The notes: generated by a model from the letters alone, not told the origin. A stretch of 64,000 bases of DNA from VXPQ01 sp965116435 (GCA_965116435.1 OZ220686.1:2666001-2730000); one strand, 5' to 3'; numbered from the stretch's first letter, positions 16,109-24,802 are shown. Translations and numbers: made by a program.

Positions 16109-17119
16109 ATGCCACTTCCACTTTTACTCATAATTCCTGTCCTTGCTGGCGCAGGCTTGCTTGGGGCGAAAAAGGGCTACGATGCCTTCTCTGATAAAAA
16201 GAAGGCCAAAGGCTTTCAAGATGAGGCCGAAGATATTTTCAGGGAAGCCAAGCAGCGTCTGTTAAGGGCGAGAAGGTCTTGTGCGAAAGATCTCAAAACG
16301 CTTGGCGAATTGAAATTTAGCATATGGGATAAACAGATTGGGCGATTTGTTTCCCTGTATGAGATACTTCACAATGTTGAGATAACCGGAACCGCCGAGA
16401 TCGAAAAACTTGGTGCCTATGCATTTTCCAAAGCCGACCTGGCTGAAATGAAAGAAATATCCGACCTTTCTCGTGAAGTAGTCGGTGGTGGTGTAGCAGC
16501 CGTGGGTAGCGGAGCACTTGTGGGAATGGCAAGCTATGGTGGGGCTACCATGCTTGCCACGGCATCCACCGGTACTGCCATTACTTCTCTCAGTGGTGTG
16601 GCCGCAGCAAATGCAACGATGGCTTGGTTTGGTGGAGGTTCGCTTGCTGCGGGTGGTTTGGGTGTGGCTGGTGGGGCAGCTGTATTGGGCGGTATCGTCG
16701 CAGCTCCTGTTCTTGCTGTTGCCGGAATCCTATTGGCATCCCATGCAAAAAAAGAACTCGCAGCAGCAAGAGTACTACGTGCAAAGGCTATAAAGGCGGC
16801 TAGCGAAATGCAAGGTGCAACTTCAATCGTAAAAGGTATCCGTAAAGTTACAAAACAATTTCAGGACGTGATTACTCAATTGAACGAGCGTACTATACCA
16901 ATTCTTGATGATTTCGAATCCGTCATAAAAAATAACGGGACTGATTATGCTAAGTATACCGAAAATGACAAGAGAAAAATTCATTTGGCAGTAATGTTCA
17001 TCCAAGCGTTGAAAATTACGCTTGAAACACCCATACTCACAAAAAAAGGAGCACTCACACAAGAATATCCCAAAGCTCTTGAACACGGAAAAAAGATACT
17101 TACTGAGGAGGTACTATAG
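16109..17119 (+). CDS. Unrecognised glycine-zipper membrane-associated protein
   Basis: This 336-residue protein has no function I can name. It has a hydrophobic N-terminus (about 1-20), a charged helical region (about 25-110), a long Gly/Ala-rich hydrophobic stretch with repeated small-residue spacing (about 125-215, including AWFGGGSLAAGGLGVAGG), and a charged C-terminal helical part. Such glycine-zipper segments can insert into or pack within membranes. The upstream GAGGAGGG serves as Shine-Dalgarno sequence for the ATG at 16109; the frame also opens at 16079, overlapping the TerB gene. It abuts the next gene with no gap, so the three products probably act together. Confidence 0.65.
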   Translation: MPLPLLLIIPVLAGAGLLGAKKGYDAFSDKKKAKGFQDEAEDIFREAKQRLLRARRSCAKDLKTLGELKFSIWDKQIGRFVSLYEILHNVEITGTAEIEKLGAYAFSKADLAEMKEISDLSREVVGGGVAAVGSGALVGMASYGGATMLATASTGTAITSLSGVAAANATMAWFGGGSLAAGGLGVAGGAAVLGGIVAAPVLAVAGILLASHAKKELAAARVLRAKAIKAASEMQGATSIVKGIRKVTKQFQDVITQLNERTIPILDDFESVIKNNGTDYAKYTENDKRKIHLAVMFIQALKITLETPILTKKGALTQEYPKALEHGKKILTEEVL

Positions 17120-18472
17120 ATGCCAAAAAAGATCCAAAATAAAGTATCGGATGTAATAGTTCTTGTCGAAAATATGGTGGAAGTGGAAAAAACGGCTAAC
17201 GAAGCTGCTGCTACTGACGCGTTGCGAGAATCCTTGGAGGCATTCATGGATAAAGCAAATACCAATATTTCAAAGGATAAATTGAAAGGTTTTTTGTTTG
17301 AACATATTGAAGCGGGTAAATTCAATGTTGATGCAGCCAGGAAAGGTATCCATTTAAAGGCTAAAGTAACTTCATTAGAGCAGGGTCGAGGCACTGATCC
17401 CGTAGATATTGAAGTTGTAAATAATAAAGGTCAGGTATCTCAGGCAATTCAAGCCAAGACATCAAAAAATATAAGTCACTTAACCAAAGAAGTGCAAAAA
17501 CCTAAATATAAAGACATGACAAAGCTAGTTCCTCAAGATCAAGCTGCACAAGTAAAAGACAAAATACGTACCAATGAAAATATTTCTGGTGAAATAAAAC
17601 ATAAAAATATGGTTTCTTCTGGAGGAACGACTACAGATGAATTAAATAAAGCAACTAAAGATCCGAAAGGTTATGCTATTGAACAAGAGTCTTTACAAAT
17701 CGCTCGTGAAGCCCATATAATGGGTTGGGAAGCGGCAAAGCCTGAGGTCATGATTAGCAGTATAAGAAACATGGGATTTTATATACAAGGTAAAATTGAT
17801 GGAAAAGAGGCAGCGAAAAATGTTGCCAAGGATAGCGTTAAAAGTTATGCTATTGGTATGCTTAGATCAGGCATTAGGAATATTGGGGAAAAAACTGGTG
17901 TCAAAGTGTTATCTAAGTCTAATATTGCCGCGACAATAGCGGCGGGTATTATTGATACGGGGAGTACAATATATCGTTATGGTAAGGGAGAGATTTCTGC
18001 CGAAGAAACAGTGGAACGCCTTGGTGCAACAGGGTTTAGCAATTTGTCAGCTATTTATGTGGGAGCGGCAGCTGGAGCAATATTTGGCATTCCTGGTGCC
18101 CTCCTTGGTTCGATTGCGGGATATATGCTTGCCACATCCGTGTACCAATCCTGTATCGCAATAATTAAAGAGGCACAACTGGCAGAGAAGGAGGCAGAAC
18201 GTATTGAAAATATTTGCATGGAGGCAGCCAAAGCCGCAATGAAGCAGCGTGAAGAATTTAAGGCGGCGATAGATGCTTACATGAGTGATAGTCAGGAGAT
18301 GTTTGATGAATGTTTTCAAACAATTGATGCAGCTCTTGACGCAGATCATCCAATCATAGCGATTCAGGCACTAAGCAATTTCACAATAAGGTTTGGAAAA
18401 AAACTTCAGCTGACGGATTTTGAAGATTTTGACGAATTTATGATCAAATCCGACAAGCCCCTTGTACTGTAG
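17120..18472 (+). CDS. Unrecognised protein with a possible PD-(D/E)XK-like N-terminus and a glycine-zipper segment
   Basis: This 450-residue, low-GC gene starts at the base after the previous stop. Near residues 55-120 the pattern FLFEHIEAG, DPVDIEV and QAIQAK has the order and spacing seen in some restriction-type folds (E, then D, then QxK), but this is only a motif reading. The middle is charged and helical. Around 305-345 lies a Gly/Ala-rich hydrophobic stretch (GAAAGAIFGIPGALLGSIAG) that could cross a membrane, followed by a coiled coil and an acidic C-terminus ending DKPLVL. Family unknown; a toxin-like effector of a conflict system is a hypothesis. Confidence 0.6.
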   Translation: MPKKIQNKVSDVIVLVENMVEVEKTANEAAATDALRESLEAFMDKANTNISKDKLKGFLFEHIEAGKFNVDAARKGIHLKAKVTSLEQGRGTDPVDIEVVNNKGQVSQAIQAKTSKNISHLTKEVQKPKYKDMTKLVPQDQAAQVKDKIRTNENISGEIKHKNMVSSGGTTTDELNKATKDPKGYAIEQESLQIAREAHIMGWEAAKPEVMISSIRNMGFYIQGKIDGKEAAKNVAKDSVKSYAIGMLRSGIRNIGEKTGVKVLSKSNIAATIAAGIIDTGSTIYRYGKGEISAEETVERLGATGFSNLSAIYVGAAAGAIFGIPGALLGSIAGYMLATSVYQSCIAIIKEAQLAEKEAERIENICMEAAKAAMKQREEFKAAIDAYMSDSQEMFDECFQTIDAALDADHPIIAIQALSNFTIRFGKKLQLTDFEDFDEFMIKSDKPLVL

Positions 18473-18733
18473 CCTTATCATGTACAGGCTGGCCGAATAG
18501 AAAATCGTTTACTTGAGGTACAAGTAGCCTCTTGCGGTCAGGCTTGGCGATGGCGCACTGGCAAATCCTGTCTCTTCCGGCATAACCGGGCGTTCCATGC
18601 AAGAAATGCGGGTTTCGAGGAATTGCGCGCGGAGAAGGCCCGCTGGAAATTTTTTCGGGACAGGCCGGAACCTTGGATGTCCGTCCGGGTGTTTCCTGTC
18701 TTGTCAGCGGACAACCAGGATGTGAGGTGCAAG

Positions 18734-19114
18734 ATGAAAGACAGGGAACGGAAGGACGTAATAGCCGCGAGCGTTCTCCTGGTAACGTTCGCCGGGTTGC
18801 TATTCGGCTTTTACAACGGCATCCGGGCGGATATGCGAGAGATGCGGACAGAAATGCGGGCAATGCGCATGGAAATGCGGGAGGAGTTGCAGGCTGTTCA
18901 TGGAAGCTTGGCCGACGTACGGGAGCGGTTGACCGTAATCGAAACGCATATCGGGATTGAATCTCCGCGTCCGGCTGAGCAAAGCCCAGTCAGGAATGAC
19001 GTAGTTGAAGAAGGCGCAGTCGAGCAAGGCGTGACGGTGAAGGTTGTCCGGGCCTTGGTTCCCGCCTCCTTGACGTGGTTTCTGGACGTATACCATGCCC
19101 GGCCGGTTGGGTAG
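18734..19114 (+). CDS. Small membrane-anchored coiled-coil protein, paralogue 1 of 4
   Basis: The 126-residue product begins MKDRERKDVIAAS, with one membrane segment (about residues 9-27) followed by a heptad-like coiled coil built from MREMRTEMRAMRMEM and ending in ERLTVIETHIGI, then a Glu/Val linker and a hydrophobic C-terminus. A Shine-Dalgarno sequence (GAGGTG) precedes the ATG at 18734. The frame is open further upstream in all four paralogues, but only because the duplicated upstream DNA is conserved. Unlike paralogues 2-4, no Uma2 gene lies divergently upstream. Function unknown. Confidence 0.65.
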   Translation: MKDRERKDVIAASVLLVTFAGLLFGFYNGIRADMREMRTEMRAMRMEMREELQAVHGSLADVRERLTVIETHIGIESPRPAEQSPVRNDVVEEGAVEQGVTVKVVRALVPASLTWFLDVYHARPVG

Positions 19115-19563
19115 CATCCTTCCTCGCTGAACGGTGCGTTACGCTACGCAAGGCGTCCCCGCCTGTTGCCAACTACGTCAATGCCGTGCGCACGGGGGAC
19201 CTGTTGTTTCTGTCTGGAAAAGGTCCCTTGCGTCCCGACGGGACCTTGATGATTGGCAAGGTTGGTGCGGGGTTGACGGTGGAAGCAGGGTACGAGGCGG
19301 CTCGCCTGGTGGGCATCCAGTTGATTTCCACGCTCAAGGACGAACTGGGCGATTTACGCCGGGTTCGCCGCATCGTAAAGGCGCTGGGCATGGTGAACGC
19401 CGCCCCGGATTTCAAGGAGCATCCTGCGGTCATCAACGGATTCTCGGACTTGATGGTAGACATTTTCGGCGCCCGCGGCCGCCACGCCCGCTCCGCCATA
19501 GGCATGGGCTCGCTACCGGACAATATTCCGGTGGAGATTGAGGTGATTGTGGAGGTGGGGTAG
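19075..19563 (+). CDS. RidA/YjgF-family copy 2, altered N-terminus
   Basis: From residue 20 on, this frame nearly repeats the RidA protein at 15010-15528, but the first 30 residues of the original, including its signal-like segment, are replaced by read-through of the 3' end of the preceding gene in another frame. An ATG at 19075 overlaps the upstream gene by 40 bp and would give a complete RidA domain with the HARSAIGMG arginine intact, so it may still be active in the cytoplasm. It may equally be an untranslated duplicate. Copy 1 and copy 2 share their downstream DNA including a poly-G run. Confidence 0.5.
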   Translation: MVSGRIPCPAGWVASFLAERCVTLRKASPPVANYVNAVRTGDLLFLSGKGPLRPDGTLMIGKVGAGLTVEAGYEAARLVGIQLISTLKDELGDLRRVRRIVKALGMVNAAPDFKEHPAVINGFSDLMVDIFGARGRHARSAIGMGSLPDNIPVEIEVIVEVG

Positions 19564-19600
19564 GGGTATTTGTTCTTCGCGGAAAATTCATTAAAATTGA

Positions 19601-19613
19601 GGGGGGGGGGGGG
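19601..19613 (+). repeat. Poly-G tract (13 G)
   Basis: Thirteen consecutive G lie downstream of RidA copy 2, in the same place as the 11-G run at 15567-15577 after copy 1. Confidence 0.85.
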
Positions 19614-19708
19614 CTACATTGACAAGCAAGAGTTGCGGTCGCGAGGCGATAGCCCAGGCGGTGACACCCGTGACAATCCTGCATTTAAACCGAATACGGT
19701 GAACAACT

Positions 19709-20188
19709 ATGAGCATACCTGTAACCGAGCATGTTAAGGCGGCCTTGTTAGCTGAGTCAAGCGCACTGGCAAAAGATTCAGATGCATGGGCACTGTTAGC
19801 GGAGGCATATGAAATTAATGATGTCGAGGAGACGCATTTGAATTATCTTAATGCAATACTTACAGCTGTATCTGAGACAATGGAAGATGAGTCAGAAAAA
19901 ACACGTATACATGCGAAAGAAGAGGAAATTCCACCTTATGATCAGGAAAGGATGAAAAATGCTCGAGAGCAGTTGGAGGGCTCACAGAAACAGATTGTTC
20001 ATGCAGAGGAAATGGCGTCATTCTGGGAAGAAAAACTGGACGAAGCGTGGGTATTCGAAAAGGAAAAGAAACGAAGAATCAGGGGATTTAAGAAAGTAGT
20101 AAGGGCATGGGAAAAATCGGAAGATGCGTGGGAGGAAGCGGTAGATGCGTGGGAGAAAGTGGTAGAATCCAACGAGAACGTAGATTGA
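19709..20188 (+). CDS. Unrecognised charged helical protein with Trp heptads
   Basis: The 159-residue product is acidic and helical throughout, with no signal or membrane segment. Its C-terminus carries three consecutive seven-residue units of the form (D/R)AWE(K/E)xx. The same heptad closes the protein at 20918-21661, although the two proteins differ elsewhere. GC content is clearly below that of the flanking RidA and DUF4126 genes. The DUF4126 gene starts 10 bp after the stop. I do not recognise a family; a scaffold or a partner of the membrane proteins nearby is possible. Confidence 0.6.
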   Translation: MSIPVTEHVKAALLAESSALAKDSDAWALLAEAYEINDVEETHLNYLNAILTAVSETMEDESEKTRIHAKEEEIPPYDQERMKNAREQLEGSQKQIVHAEEMASFWEEKLDEAWVFEKEKKRRIRGFKKVVRAWEKSEDAWEEAVDAWEKVVESNENVD

Positions 20189-20198
20189 CAATAAAACC

Positions 20199-20792
20199 AT
20201 GGAAACGACCGAACTAATGAGCGTCTTGACCCTGGTTGCCGGGGTAGGTTTTGCTGGCGGGCTGAATCTGTACGCTACTGTGTTGGCCTTGGGGCTGGCC
20301 GGGGTGACAGGAACTGTAGACCTGCCAGGGGACATGGATGTAATTCAGAGCTGGTGGGTCATCGGGGCCGCAGGCCTGATGTACTGCATAGAGTTCTTCG
20401 CGGATAAGATCCCCTGGCTTGATTCGGCCTGGGGCGCTGTCCATACCTTCATTCGTCCTCCTGCGGCTGCTCTCTTGGGGTTTGAAGCGACGGGAGACGT
20501 TACAGGCGTACTGGCTGGCGGTGGTATCGCCATGGCAAGCCACATGTCTAAAGAGGGCTTGCGGGCAGCGATTAATACGAGTCCCGAGCCGTTCACGAAT
20601 TCGATTGCATCGGTCGGAGAAGACGTGTCGGCATTAGGTGCTTTATGGCTGGTTTTTGCCAATCCTTGGTTGTTCCTCGTCTTACTGGTAATCTTCCTTC
20701 TGGTCTTTGCAATTCTCTTTCATAAGATTTGGAAATTCTGGAAGAAAAGAAAAGAGAGGAAGCGAGCAAAAAGAGAAGGACGAGAACGATGA
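20199..20792 (+). CDS. DUF4126 integral membrane protein, copy 1
   Basis: This 197-residue polytopic membrane protein of the DUF4126 family starts METTELMSVLTLVAGVGFAG. About five or six hydrophobic segments end near residue 180 with a strongly basic tail (KKRKERKRAKR). The central part has the family's conserved WWVIGAAGLMYCIEFFADKIPWLDSAW-type region (about 50-75). Function is unknown. Nearly the entire coding sequence recurs at 24832-25428 with only a handful of substitutions, mainly in the last 100 bp, indicating recent duplication or gene conversion. Confidence 0.85.
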   Translation: METTELMSVLTLVAGVGFAGGLNLYATVLALGLAGVTGTVDLPGDMDVIQSWWVIGAAGLMYCIEFFADKIPWLDSAWGAVHTFIRPPAAALLGFEATGDVTGVLAGGGIAMASHMSKEGLRAAINTSPEPFTNSIASVGEDVSALGALWLVFANPWLFLVLLVIFLLVFAILFHKIWKFWKKRKERKRAKREGRER

Positions 20793-20917
20793 ATAACTCG
20801 ATTCGTTTGCTTTGTCGATGGAGCAATGGAAACAATCAAATCCTACACGGGAAACCGATTGTTACATATACGATTGAGATAGGCGATTTCTTAAATAAAT
20901 GAACAGGAGGTGTAAAC

Positions 20918-21661
20918 ATGCCTGGTGGTGTTACTGATTCTCCCGGTTATCCTGGTTCTGGTGGCGGAAACTGGTCGATTGGGGTTATAATCCTGTATAT
21001 TGTGATGAATTTTCTATTGCCTTTTTTAATTCCTATCTTAATTCCTCTGGGCATAGTGGGTGTAATTGTATATTTCTGGATTGTACGTCCACGTCTTAAA
21101 CAACAAGCGAAAGAGACACAAAATAAAATTAGCACAGAGGCGCGTACAGAAGATTATCGAGATACCGAAAAGAAAAAAAGTATAAGACTAAAAATGCAAT
21201 CCGCATATACGCTAAAATTCCCCGAAACTTCAGAACCTGACTCTGTGCTTGATACGCAAATTATATCATCAAATGATACGAAAAAAACAGAATCTATTTC
21301 GTCTTCGTCTATACAAAGCACCGTTTCAGATGCTCTCGAAATACAATCTAAAGCATCGAAGATTCAGGCAGAAGCAGAAGAATGTAGTGGACAAGATGCT
21401 TCGTTTTCATGGGAATGGGCTTCGACTTTTCACGACTGGGCTTTGGAGGCACGGAAAAATGTTTCAATGGCTCGGAGCTATGCTTTGGCGGGGGTAGAAA
21501 CCGTTTCAACGGTGCGTGACTGTGCTTCGGATGCAAGAGAAAAGGTTGATTATTATGCGTTACGTGACAATTGGCATGCTGCGGATTCATGGATTCAAGT
21601 AGCAGAGGCATGGGATAAAACGGCGGAAGCATGGGATAAGGTAGCCAACCTTCAAAAATAA
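20918..21661 (+). CDS. Unrecognised membrane-anchored protein with Trp-heptad tail
   Basis: An excellent Shine-Dalgarno sequence (AGGAGGTG, 5 bp spacing) precedes the ATG at 20918. The 247-residue protein has a short Gly/Pro-rich N-terminus, one or two hydrophobic segments (about 23-62, LPFLIPILIPLGIVGVIVYF), a long Ser/Lys/Glu-rich low-complexity region, then a helical tail ending with the heptads DSWIQVA, EAWDKTA and EAWDKVA. This ending matches that of the soluble protein at 19709-20188, so the two may interact or share ancestry. Low GC content, as for its neighbours. Function unknown. Confidence 0.65.
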   Translation: MPGGVTDSPGYPGSGGGNWSIGVIILYIVMNFLLPFLIPILIPLGIVGVIVYFWIVRPRLKQQAKETQNKISTEARTEDYRDTEKKKSIRLKMQSAYTLKFPETSEPDSVLDTQIISSNDTKKTESISSSSIQSTVSDALEIQSKASKIQAEAEECSGQDASFSWEWASTFHDWALEARKNVSMARSYALAGVETVSTVRDCASDAREKVDYYALRDNWHAADSWIQVAEAWDKTAEAWDKVANLQK

Positions 21662-21764
21662 TGAAAAACGTTATGGAACAATGGAGGGAGGATCGAAGTA
21701 AAAAGAAAAAGGTGCACATAGGGCCTTGAAATATCCTGACTATTCACACCTCACAACGGGACAC

Positions 21765-22010
21765 ATGAGAGAGCAAAAATCAAATCGCAGTAGCCTCGTA
21801 TCTTTTTTACTATGTTTATTTTTAGGCTGGGCTGGAATACATAGATTTTACGTTGGTAAGGCAGGGACAGGTGCTTTGATGATCCTGCTTAATCTTTCTG
21901 GTTTGGTGTTATTTGGCATTCCTAACATTATATTCCTACTTTGGTGGGTATTCGATTTATTATCTATATTGTTTGGCGGCTTTCGGGACAAAGATGGCTA
22001 CCGACTATGA
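21765..22010 (+). CDS. TM2 domain-containing small membrane protein
   Basis: The 81-residue product has two membrane segments joined by the TM2 signature: SFLLCLFLGWAGIHRFYVGK, then a GTGALMILLNLSGLVLF turn, and WWVFDLLSILFGGFRDKDG at the end. TM2 proteins are inner-membrane proteins of unknown role found across bacteria. A TTG at 21726 would add 13 residues; the ATG at 21765 is used here. It follows the Trp-heptad membrane gene in the same direction. Confidence 0.8.
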   Translation: MREQKSNRSSLVSFLLCLFLGWAGIHRFYVGKAGTGALMILLNLSGLVLFGIPNIIFLLWWVFDLLSILFGGFRDKDGYRL

Positions 22011-22070
22011 CCGTTGTCCCCTGGACGCCTTACCATCGTTGATGCAGGTCGGAACCTTGGGCGCCAGCCC

Positions 22071-22664
22071 CTAAAATAACTCTCCCACGTCCACAGCGAA
22101 TCCCGGCAATACGTCCGGGGCTTCAAGGAGGTCTCCTTCCTGGAAGATTTCTTCCGAGCCGTCCGCCCGGTGGATGGTTACGGTGCGGGTTTTCGTGTCT
22201 ACGATCCAGACGCGCAACGCACCCGCCTCGAAGTAATCACGGATTTTTTCGTGCATTTCCCCGGGCCTGTTTGACGGAGAGAGGATTTCGATGGCTATTT
22301 CGGGTGCTCCCGGCGCCCAGCGCCCCGGCGTGTCTTCCCAGGGTTGCGGTTCAAGGAAAACGGCAATATCCGGACGACGGACGGTTGCCGGGTTCGTGCT
22401 GACGATGCAATCCATTTCCACTGCCACATCCCCGCATCCGGTTTGCCGGGTCCAGTCTCCAAGGTGCCATACTAAACGGCTGTGCACGAACACATGCGGA
22501 TAACCCGGCCCGGGCTCCTGCACAACCATCCGGCCCCGGACCAGTTCGTACCGGTATCCGCCCTCCGGTTCCTCTAACTGCGCATATTCTTCCACCGTCA
22601 TCGGGCGGGGCGGAGCGGGGTACCGGATATTCCGCAATCGGGCTTGATCGGGTGCGTTTTTCAT
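22071..22664 (-). CDS. Uma2-family (DUF820) putative endonuclease, copy 1
   Basis: This 197-residue protein belongs to the Uma2/DUF820 family, which has a PD-(D/E)XK nuclease-like fold. Visible motifs are the MTVEEYAQL opening helix, RYELVRGRMVV, RRPDIAVFLEP (candidate catalytic Asp), PEIAIEILSPSNRPGE (candidate Glu) and KIRDYFEAGALRVWIVD. It is divergent from small membrane gene 2 across 240 bp of conserved spacer. In the central region (about 55-110) it matches copy 3 closely and differs from copies 2 and 4, so the four form two subtypes. The biological role of Uma2 proteins is unsettled. Confidence 0.87.
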   Translation of the reverse strand: MKNAPDQARLRNIRYPAPPRPMTVEEYAQLEEPEGGYRYELVRGRMVVQEPGPGYPHVFVHSRLVWHLGDWTRQTGCGDVAVEMDCIVSTNPATVRRPDIAVFLEPQPWEDTPGRWAPGAPEIAIEILSPSNRPGEMHEKIRDYFEAGALRVWIVDTKTRTVTIHRADGSEEIFQEGDLLEAPDVLPGFAVDVGELF

Positions 22665-22904
22665 GGTACACGTCTTCTTAGAAACCCAAGGACCAAGCAG
22701 GATTTGTTTGAAAAATTAAAGGGACCTGTTTTGTTCCGATCTATGCCCCTCATAATCGGGCATGCAAGGCACAAAATGCGGGTTTCGGGGAATCGTGCGG
22801 AGGGGAAGGCCCGCTGGAAATTTTTTCGAGGCAGGCCGGAACCTTGGGCGTCCGTTCGGGTGTTTCCTGTCTTGTCAGCGGACGATCAAAACGTGAGGTG
22901 CAAG

Positions 22905-23273
22905 ATGAAGGACAGGGAACGGAAGGAGGTAATCGCCTTCGCGGTTTTCATGGTAACGTTTGCCGGGTTGCTATTCGGCTTTTACAACGGCATCCGGGCA
23001 GATATGCGAGAAATGCGGACGGAAATGCAGGCAATGAACAACACGCTGTCCGACGTACGGGAGCGGCTGGCCGTAATCGAAACGCATATCGGGATTGCAA
23101 CACCGGGTCCGGCTGAGCAGGGTCCAGTCGGGAATGACGCAGTTGTGGAAGATGCAGTCGAGCAAGGCGGAACGGTAAAGGTTGTCCGGGCTCTGGTTCC
23201 CGCCCCCTTGACGTGGTTGCTGGACGTATACCATGTCCGCTCGGTCGGAAATGCATCCTCTCTCTCCTCCTGA
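22905..23273 (+). CDS. Small membrane-anchored coiled-coil protein, paralogue 2 of 4
   Basis: This 122-residue paralogue has the common layout: MKDRERKEVIA, one membrane segment (about 9-27), a shortened coiled coil with MREMRTEMQAMNNTLSDVRER, an acidic linker and a hydrophobic C-terminal end. The Shine-Dalgarno sequence GAGGTG lies before the ATG at 22905. It is paired head to head with Uma2 copy 1. The downstream 240-bp spacer (23275-23515) recurs after paralogue 4. Confidence 0.65.
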   Translation: MKDRERKEVIAFAVFMVTFAGLLFGFYNGIRADMREMRTEMQAMNNTLSDVRERLAVIETHIGIATPGPAEQGPVGNDAVVEDAVEQGGTVKVVRALVPAPLTWLLDVYHVRSVGNASSLSS

Positions 23274-23510
23274 TCGGGCAGGTAACGTTTTCCGAGAGTC
23301 TGCAATTCTTACGTTCGATTTGTGGGGAATACAAGGGGTAAAATATAATAATATTCCCCACTTTTCGCTTGAAATGTCGCTTCAAGACCCGGAATTACGT
23401 CATAATGAGCCCTGGTACAAGAGACTTGGACTCCCAGTGGGGAGCCAGTGTGCGTTTGCTCCTGACGGGCATTTTTCGAGTTCGAGCGGAGTTCTGCGGG
23501 TGTTTGTCCC

Positions 23511-24104
23511 TCAGAACAATTCTCCCACCCCGACAGCGAATCCCGGCAACACGTCCGGGTCTTCAAGGAGGTCTCCTTCCTGGAAGATTTTTTCCGAGCC
23601 GTCCGCCCGGTGGATGGTTACGGTGCGAGTCTTGGGGTCCACGATCCAGACGCGCAGTGCATCCGCCTCGAAGTAATCACGGATTTTTTCGCGCATTTCT
23701 CCGGGCCTGTTCGACGGCGATAGAATCTCGATGGCCACATCCGGCGCGCCGCGTATCCAGTTGCCGGGCTCGCCTTCCCAGGATCGCCGTTCCAGCAAAA
23801 CAGCTGCATCCGGTTCCCGGACCGTTGCCGGACTATCCCTGAGGATAAAGCCGATGTGTACAAAAACCTCGCCCTGTCCGAACGCTTCCATCCAGTTATT
23901 GAGGCGCCATGCCAATCTGTTTTGGCTACGTCCATGCGGACCACCTGGAGCGGGTTCCTGCACAACCATCCGCCCCCGAATCAGTTGGTAGCGGTATCCG
24001 TCGTCCGGTTCGTCCAGCCGTGCATATTCCTCCAGGGTCATTGGACGGGGTGGCGCGGCGTACCGGATATTCCGCAAGCGGGCTTGAGTGGGTGTGTTTT
24101 TCAT
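23511..24104 (-). CDS. Uma2-family (DUF820) putative endonuclease, copy 2
   Basis: The 197-residue copy starts at the ATG at 24104, preceded by the Shine-Dalgarno sequence AAGGAG; an in-frame ATG at 24128 is less likely. The N- and C-terminal thirds closely match copies 1 and 3, but the middle (about 58-115) is of the second subtype shared with copy 4 (NWMEAFGQGE, SWEGEPGNWIRGAPDVAIE). The putative Asp is kept in REPDAAVLLE and the Glu in DVAIEILSPSN. It pairs divergently with small membrane gene 3. Confidence 0.87.
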   Translation of the reverse strand: MKNTPTQARLRNIRYAAPPRPMTLEEYARLDEPDDGYRYQLIRGRMVVQEPAPGGPHGRSQNRLAWRLNNWMEAFGQGEVFVHIGFILRDSPATVREPDAAVLLERRSWEGEPGNWIRGAPDVAIEILSPSNRPGEMREKIRDYFEADALRVWIVDPKTRTVTIHRADGSEKIFQEGDLLEDPDVLPGFAVGVGELF

Positions 24105-24341
24105 GGTACACGTCTCCTTAAAAACCAAGGGTCAAGCAGGATTTGTCAAAAATTTACAGGGACCTGTTTTGTTCCTGCTCCATCCCCTCATAATCGGGCG
24201 CGCAAGGCAAGAAATGCGGGTTTTGGGGAATCGCGCGCAGAGAAGGCCCGCTGGAAATTTTTTCGAGGCAGGCCGGAACCTTGGGCGTCCGTCCGGGTGT
24301 TTCCTGTCTTGTCAGCGGAAGATCAAAACGTGAGGTGCAAG

Positions 24342-24713
24342 ATGAAAGACAGGGAACGGAAGGAGGTAATCGCCGCGAGCGTTCTTGTGGTAACGTTTGC
24401 CGGGTTGTTATTCGGCTTTTACAACGGCCTCCGTGCGGATATGCGAGATATGCGGACGGAAATGCGGACGGAAATGCAGGCAATGAACAACACGCTGGCC
24501 GATGTACGGGAACGGCTGGCCGTAATCGAAACGCATATCGGGATTGAACCTCCGCGTCCGGCTGAGCAAAGCCCAGTCGAGAATGACGTAGTTGAGGAAG
24601 GCGCAGTTGAGGAAGATGTAGTCGAGCAAGGCGGAACGGTGAAGGTTGTCCGGGCCTTGGTTCCGGCCTCGCTGGCGTGGTTTGTGGACGTATACTATGC
24701 CCGGTCGGGGTAG
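24342..24713 (+). CDS. Small membrane-anchored coiled-coil protein, paralogue 3 of 4
   Basis: The 123-residue paralogue has a membrane segment near residues 9-27, a coiled coil with two tandem RTEM units (DMRTEMRTEMQAMNNTL), and a duplicated acidic stretch in the linker (VVEEGAVEEDVVEQGG), so it differs from its siblings by short in-frame repeats. The Shine-Dalgarno sequence GAGGTG precedes the ATG at 24342. It is head to head with Uma2 copy 2 and followed by a RidA fragment. Confidence 0.65.
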   Translation: MKDRERKEVIAASVLVVTFAGLLFGFYNGLRADMRDMRTEMRTEMQAMNNTLADVRERLAVIETHIGIEPPRPAEQSPVENDVVEEGAVEEDVVEQGGTVKVVRALVPASLAWFVDVYYARSG

Positions 24714-24728
24714 CATCCTTCCTCGCTG

Positions 24729-24802
24729 AACGGGGCGTAACGCTGCGCAAGGCGTCCTCTCCTGGTGCCAACTACTTCAATGTCGTGCGCACAGGTACCT
24801 GT
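24729..24802 (+). pseudogene. RidA remnant (5' fragment of the domain)
   Basis: About 75 bp match the beginning of the RidA-2 segment at 19132-19205 (GTAACGCT, GCGCAAGGCGTCC, TGCCAACTAC, GTGCGCAC), then the match stops and DUF4126 copy 2 begins shortly after. It marks the same gene order as in the first duplicated block, with the rest of RidA deleted. Confidence 0.75.

Noticed and set aside
23856..24341. N-terminal extension of small membrane gene 3 to 23856
   Set aside because: The extension runs through Uma2 copy 2 antisense and the duplicated spacer; the Shine-Dalgarno sequence at the ATG at 24342 and the shared length of the paralogues favour the inner start.
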